From Emiliania huxleyi CCMP1516 (taxonomy: Eukaryota > Haptophyta > Isochrysidales > Noelaerhabdaceae): DNA of 64,000 bases. Positions 61,412 through 64,000 of this stretch are shown in pieces. The translations under genes were made by a program, and so were the position numbers. Numbering within the stretch: position 1 is the first letter of the stretch; the number at the start of each line of letters is the position of its first letter. The stretch lies in assembly GCF_000372725.1 (NCBI RefSeq), contig NW_005199770.1:1744593-1808592 (forward strand), in the 5' to 3' direction. The notes beneath the pieces are model-generated. The model ran no database searches. It was not told where the DNA came from and saw only the letters and a program-made list of their open reading frames with translations.

Positions 61412-62223
61412 CAGAAAACTCTAACCTGATCGGTCGTACTGACCGCCGACAGATCACTCCAGACAGCAGACAGGCCGACGCGTCTGCACGCGGCCGGCCG
61501 GGCGAGAGGCTTGACACGATCCGACCCTGCGACCCTGACGCTGCTGCTCTAGCTATCAGAGATGATCTGCTGACCGCTGCCACAATGTGCGCCCTGTGCT
61601 GGCCCACTTGGCGGCCTTCCCGGTCAGTGGTGAGGCGCAGGGTCAGTTCAGAGCTGTCGATGCATGTCGCAAGAGGCGTGATAGCATGGCCGCATTGCGC
61701 AAGTACGCCGAATTCCCATGAAAACAAGTAAAAAATCGCGCAAAAACGAAAAAATGTTGAAAAAATCGGTCACAGCGCCCCTCGCACGACACTGGGCAAC
61801 GGCAAGGAAGAAGAAAAACCCGGGCGCTCGCGAACACACATCATTTACTCGTCCCGCCCCCGAGCGAGACAGCGGGGAATACGTACAACTCAGCTCAATC
61901 CCAACTCGGACTCAACAAGTAGCCCTCCCCCCCCCCTCCCCAGCCGCCAGCCGCCCTTGCTCAGCACATGTGCATGTGCATGTGCATGGACTCGCAGCAT
62001 GCCCGCGCTCCTGGACGCGTTGTGGTGAAGCGGCTCGTCACGCCGCCTCCGCGCCCTCCACCTCTTCCGAGCACGACGCGCCCCGCGAACGCTGCGCCCT
62101 GCGGATCCGCGGGCTGTCCACCCTCCGCAGTCCGGACGGGCTGTCCTCCCCAATCGTCGGGGTGGCCGCGCCTACCTCGGGTGACCTCGGGTGACCTCGG
62201 GTGACCTCGGGTGAGCCCGTCAA
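61412..62223. other. Intergenic DNA with short tandem repeats
   Basis: It contains a TGCATG hexamer run (61966-61989) and a TGACCTCGGG decamer run (about 62176-62215). No supported gene. Confidence 0.55.
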
Positions 62224-63181
62224 CTACACTCCGCCGCAGCGCCCCCCCCCTCCCTCCCCCCTGGCCCTCCGCGCACCCGACACGGCACGCCGAGAGAGCG
62301 GGCGGCTGGCCTCCTCGGCGCACAGCGACGCGCGCGGCGACGACGCGTCGTCAGCGGCGCAGGGGCGCGGCAGAGCGACCTCGGCCGCAAAGAGGGCGCA
62401 CGCGCAGCCGAGGACGGCGCCAGTCACGACATCGGCGGGGTGGTGCCAGTTGTCGTGCACGCGAGACGAGGCGACGGCGGCTGCGGTCGCGGCGGGCAGC
62501 GCCGACGCGGCGGCGAGCAGCGCCTGCACGAAAGTTCAGGGAAGGCTCAGGGAAGGTTCAGGGAGGCTTCCTGGCCGCGGCGGCGAGGAGCGCCTCGGCT
62601 TGGCCGCCGCAGTGGCCGCCGCCGCCGCTGCCGCAGCCGGCGCGGCGCGCGCGCAGCAGGTAGAGGGAGAGGAGGCCGAGGGCTGCAAAGGAGCTGGAGG
62701 AGTGCCCGCTCGGCCAAGAGCGCCGGCCGGTGGCGAACTCGTGCGAGCAGTCGCCAAGTTCGTCTGACCAGCCGCACCCGGCGTAAAAGTTGGGGCGCAG
62801 GAAGCCCGCGTACAGCTTGAGCGAGTTGGTCAGCAAGGTGCACAGGCCGAGCGACACGAAGAGCGCGGTGAGCGCCGGCCACGCCTCGTGCTTCCCGCCC
62901 CAGCGGCGTGGCAGCAGCGTGGCTGCGACGGCGAGAATGAGGCCGGTCGCCGCGACGATGATCACCAGTGCGTAACCTGGCACGGTCTCCTCCACCAGCG
63001 CGTGGTCTAGGGTCGCGTCCCGGACCAGTACCGTCTCGCCGCTGGAGAGGTGGATCTTCTGTTTCGGGATAGGCCGCTGCGTGTGCGGGACAACCAGCCC
63101 AGGCAGCACGTTCGCCACGGCACAGAACACGGCCGCGGCGACGCAGCCCACCTCGGCAGCCAACCCAGGAAAGGACACCAT
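62224..63181 (-). CDS. PAP2-family lipid phosphate phosphatase, two exons
   Basis: Exons 62594-63181 and 62224-62523, 295 residues. The start ATG (63179-63181, MVSFPGLAAEVG) is chosen because a hydrophobic segment follows at once; an upstream in-frame extension to 63469 is low-complexity. All three PAP2 phosphatase motifs are present: KLYAGFLRP (KxxxxxxRP), PSGH, and SRVHDNWHHPAD (SRxxxxxHxxxD). Several hydrophobic segments fit a membrane enzyme that dephosphorylates phosphatidate, lysophosphatidate or a related lipid phosphate. The third motif lies in exon 2, so splicing is needed for activity. Confidence 0.88.
62524..62593 (-). other. PAP2 intron, GC-AG, 70 nt, repeat-flanked
   Basis: On the minus strand GCCGAG|GCGCTCCTCGCCGCC joins TGCAG|GCGCTGCTCGCCGCC, in phase 0. 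The intron start repeats the exon 2 start, and its middle is a run of CCTTCCCTGA repeats. Confidence 0.85.
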
Positions 63182-63570
63182 ATTCGCTGACTGGGATCTC
63201 AGACGCCGACGGCCCGTCGTGGCTTCGAGAAAAACTTCCGTAGTCAGGGTTTGTGTGTCGTTCGCTCGGGCGCCTTGGGCGTCGGGGTGGCGAGCAGGGG
63301 ACGCGGCTCTGAGCGCCCAGCGACGCGTGCCGGATGGAGTCCGGCCGCGGGTGACTAGGGAAGTTCGCTCAGGATGTGTGGCAGTCAGTTTGGCTGAGTG
63401 AGTGTCTTGTCTTGTGGTTCTGTGTGTCGCTCCTGTGTGACCGTCATCGCCCGTCCTGCGTCCACCCATACCGCGTTGGTGTCCCAGTCGTTGGTCGGAC
63501 TGTGTTTCGCCTTCCCATCAATCAATCAATGTGTGTGGCTCGTCATCTACCCAATTTGTTCTTTTGACGC
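63182..63570. other. Upstream region of the PAP2 gene with a dispersed repeat
   Basis: About 63396-63510 matches the reverse complement of about 47165-47290. One CTTCGAGAAAAACTT motif lies at 63223-63237. Confidence 0.6.
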
Positions 63571-63580
63571 CGGCTGCCGG

Positions 63581-63640
63581 CTGGACGCCTCATTTTAGGA
63601 AAGGCCATCAGAGAATAGCCTTTCCTAATAAGGCGTCCAG
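63581..63640. repeat. Imperfect hairpin, about 24-nt arms
   Basis: The arms CTGGACGCCT..TAGGAAAGGC (63581-63605) and GCCTTTCCTA..AGGCGTCCAG (63618-63640) differ by a small indel. It may be a terminator or a mobile-element end. Confidence 0.75.
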
Positions 63641-64000
63641 CTTGAGGTTTCGAGAAAAACCGAAAAACAAACACCGAAAAAAAATTCTCTCTGAAAACCC
63701 GAGGACAAAACGATGAGAGCATAAGGGTTTGGATTGGCCTTCACGCCACTCTCCCGAGGTCGTTCGAATCTCCGGCTTCGAGAAAAACTTTCCGCGCGGC
63801 GACCAGAGCGGTGTGTGTGTGTGTCTGTGTCTGTGTGGCTCCTCCTCTATACGGGTATGTTCGTAAGAGCTACATACACTGAAAATTCTCGCAGACCTTT
63901 GGAAGAATTCTTAAAATACAAGCCTCTCTCACAGCACACTCTACCCTTATAAGTCTCTCGTGTCGGCGCCGACGCTCTTGGTTTAACCGTAGAACGTCCC
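63641..64000. other. Lower-GC repeat-rich end of window
   Basis: It contains two more TTCGAGAAAAAC motifs (about 63644 and 63776), a GTGTGT run and a CTCTCTCACAGCACAC motif (about 63927-63942) also seen at about 59150. No gene. Confidence 0.5.

Noticed and set aside
63182-63469. N-terminal extension of the PAP2 protein
   Set aside because: The 96 extra residues are low-complexity and precede a natural ATG followed by a hydrophobic segment.

Overview
The window reads as nuclear DNA of a GC-rich unicellular alga. A haptophyte of the Emiliania/Chrysochromulina/Prymnesium type is my best guess, and a pelagophyte is the main alternative. The reasons are very high GC, spliced genes with many GC-AG introns, extracellular Cys/Pro-rich proteins, abundant simple repeats, and a giant modular type I polyketide synthase (PKS). 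The species call is inference.

Positions 1-40905 hold one enormous plus-strand PKS gene, cut off at its 5' end. Four introns (1177-1367, 4167-4242, 4587-4722, 16580-16645) join the open frames into about 13,400 residues, roughly 1.3 MDa. Eight ketosynthases are present and no acyltransferase lies between any KS and its processing domains, so this is a trans-AT-type assembly line. Order: [ECH-ECH-HMGS-like-ACP] - M1 KS-DH-KR-ACP - M2 KS-DH-psiKR-ER-cMT-KR*-ACP - M3 KS-ER-ECHx4-HMGS-like-ACP-ACP - M4 KS-DH-KR-ACP - M5 KS-DH-psiKR-ER-cMT-KR*-ACP - M6 KS-KR-ACP - M7 KS-DH-KR-ACP - M8 KS0-ACP-TE, then a dead TE-like and a dead ACP-like tail. The notable point is a beta-branching-type cassette (HMG-CoA-synthase-like plus enoyl-CoA-hydratase-like domains and tandem ACPs) fused in cis and present twice. 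Both HMGS-like domains have lost the canonical catalytic cysteine. The order [beta-branch cassette]-[DH-KR module]-[DH-ER-cMT-KR* module] is itself repeated, with long tracts that are about 99.6% identical.

Positions 40906-46300 hold a convergent gene for a secreted glycoprotein-like protein (41284-42843, minus), a repeat-rich stretch with one doubtful exon, a small J-domain protein (44826-45470, minus) and a 174-bp (AC)n microsatellite.

Positions 46270-49930 hold an array of about a dozen 30-nt palindromes followed by a spliced gene fusing a 2OG-Fe(II) oxygenase to EF-hands (47478-49797, plus). An inverted repeat of about 120 bp encloses both. Positions 49930-52296 are gene-poor and repeat-rich. 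Next come a Pro-rich extracellular protein with two ShK-like Cys domains (52297-53994, minus) and an M20D amidohydrolase in many small exons (54601-58370, minus), whose introns are filled with satellite-like repeats and bordered by copies of exon sequence.

Positions 58434-59142 are a large inverted repeat with 283-bp arms around a 100-N assembly gap. Beyond it lie gene fragments (an unknown family in two opposed copies, a P-loop NTPase piece, a frameshifted ankyrin piece), a PAP2 lipid phosphatase gene (62224-63181, minus) and repeat-rich DNA to the end. Across genes, introns tend to start with a copy of the first bases of the next exon (AG|GC ... AG|GC), which suggests recent intron gain through duplication or insertion.
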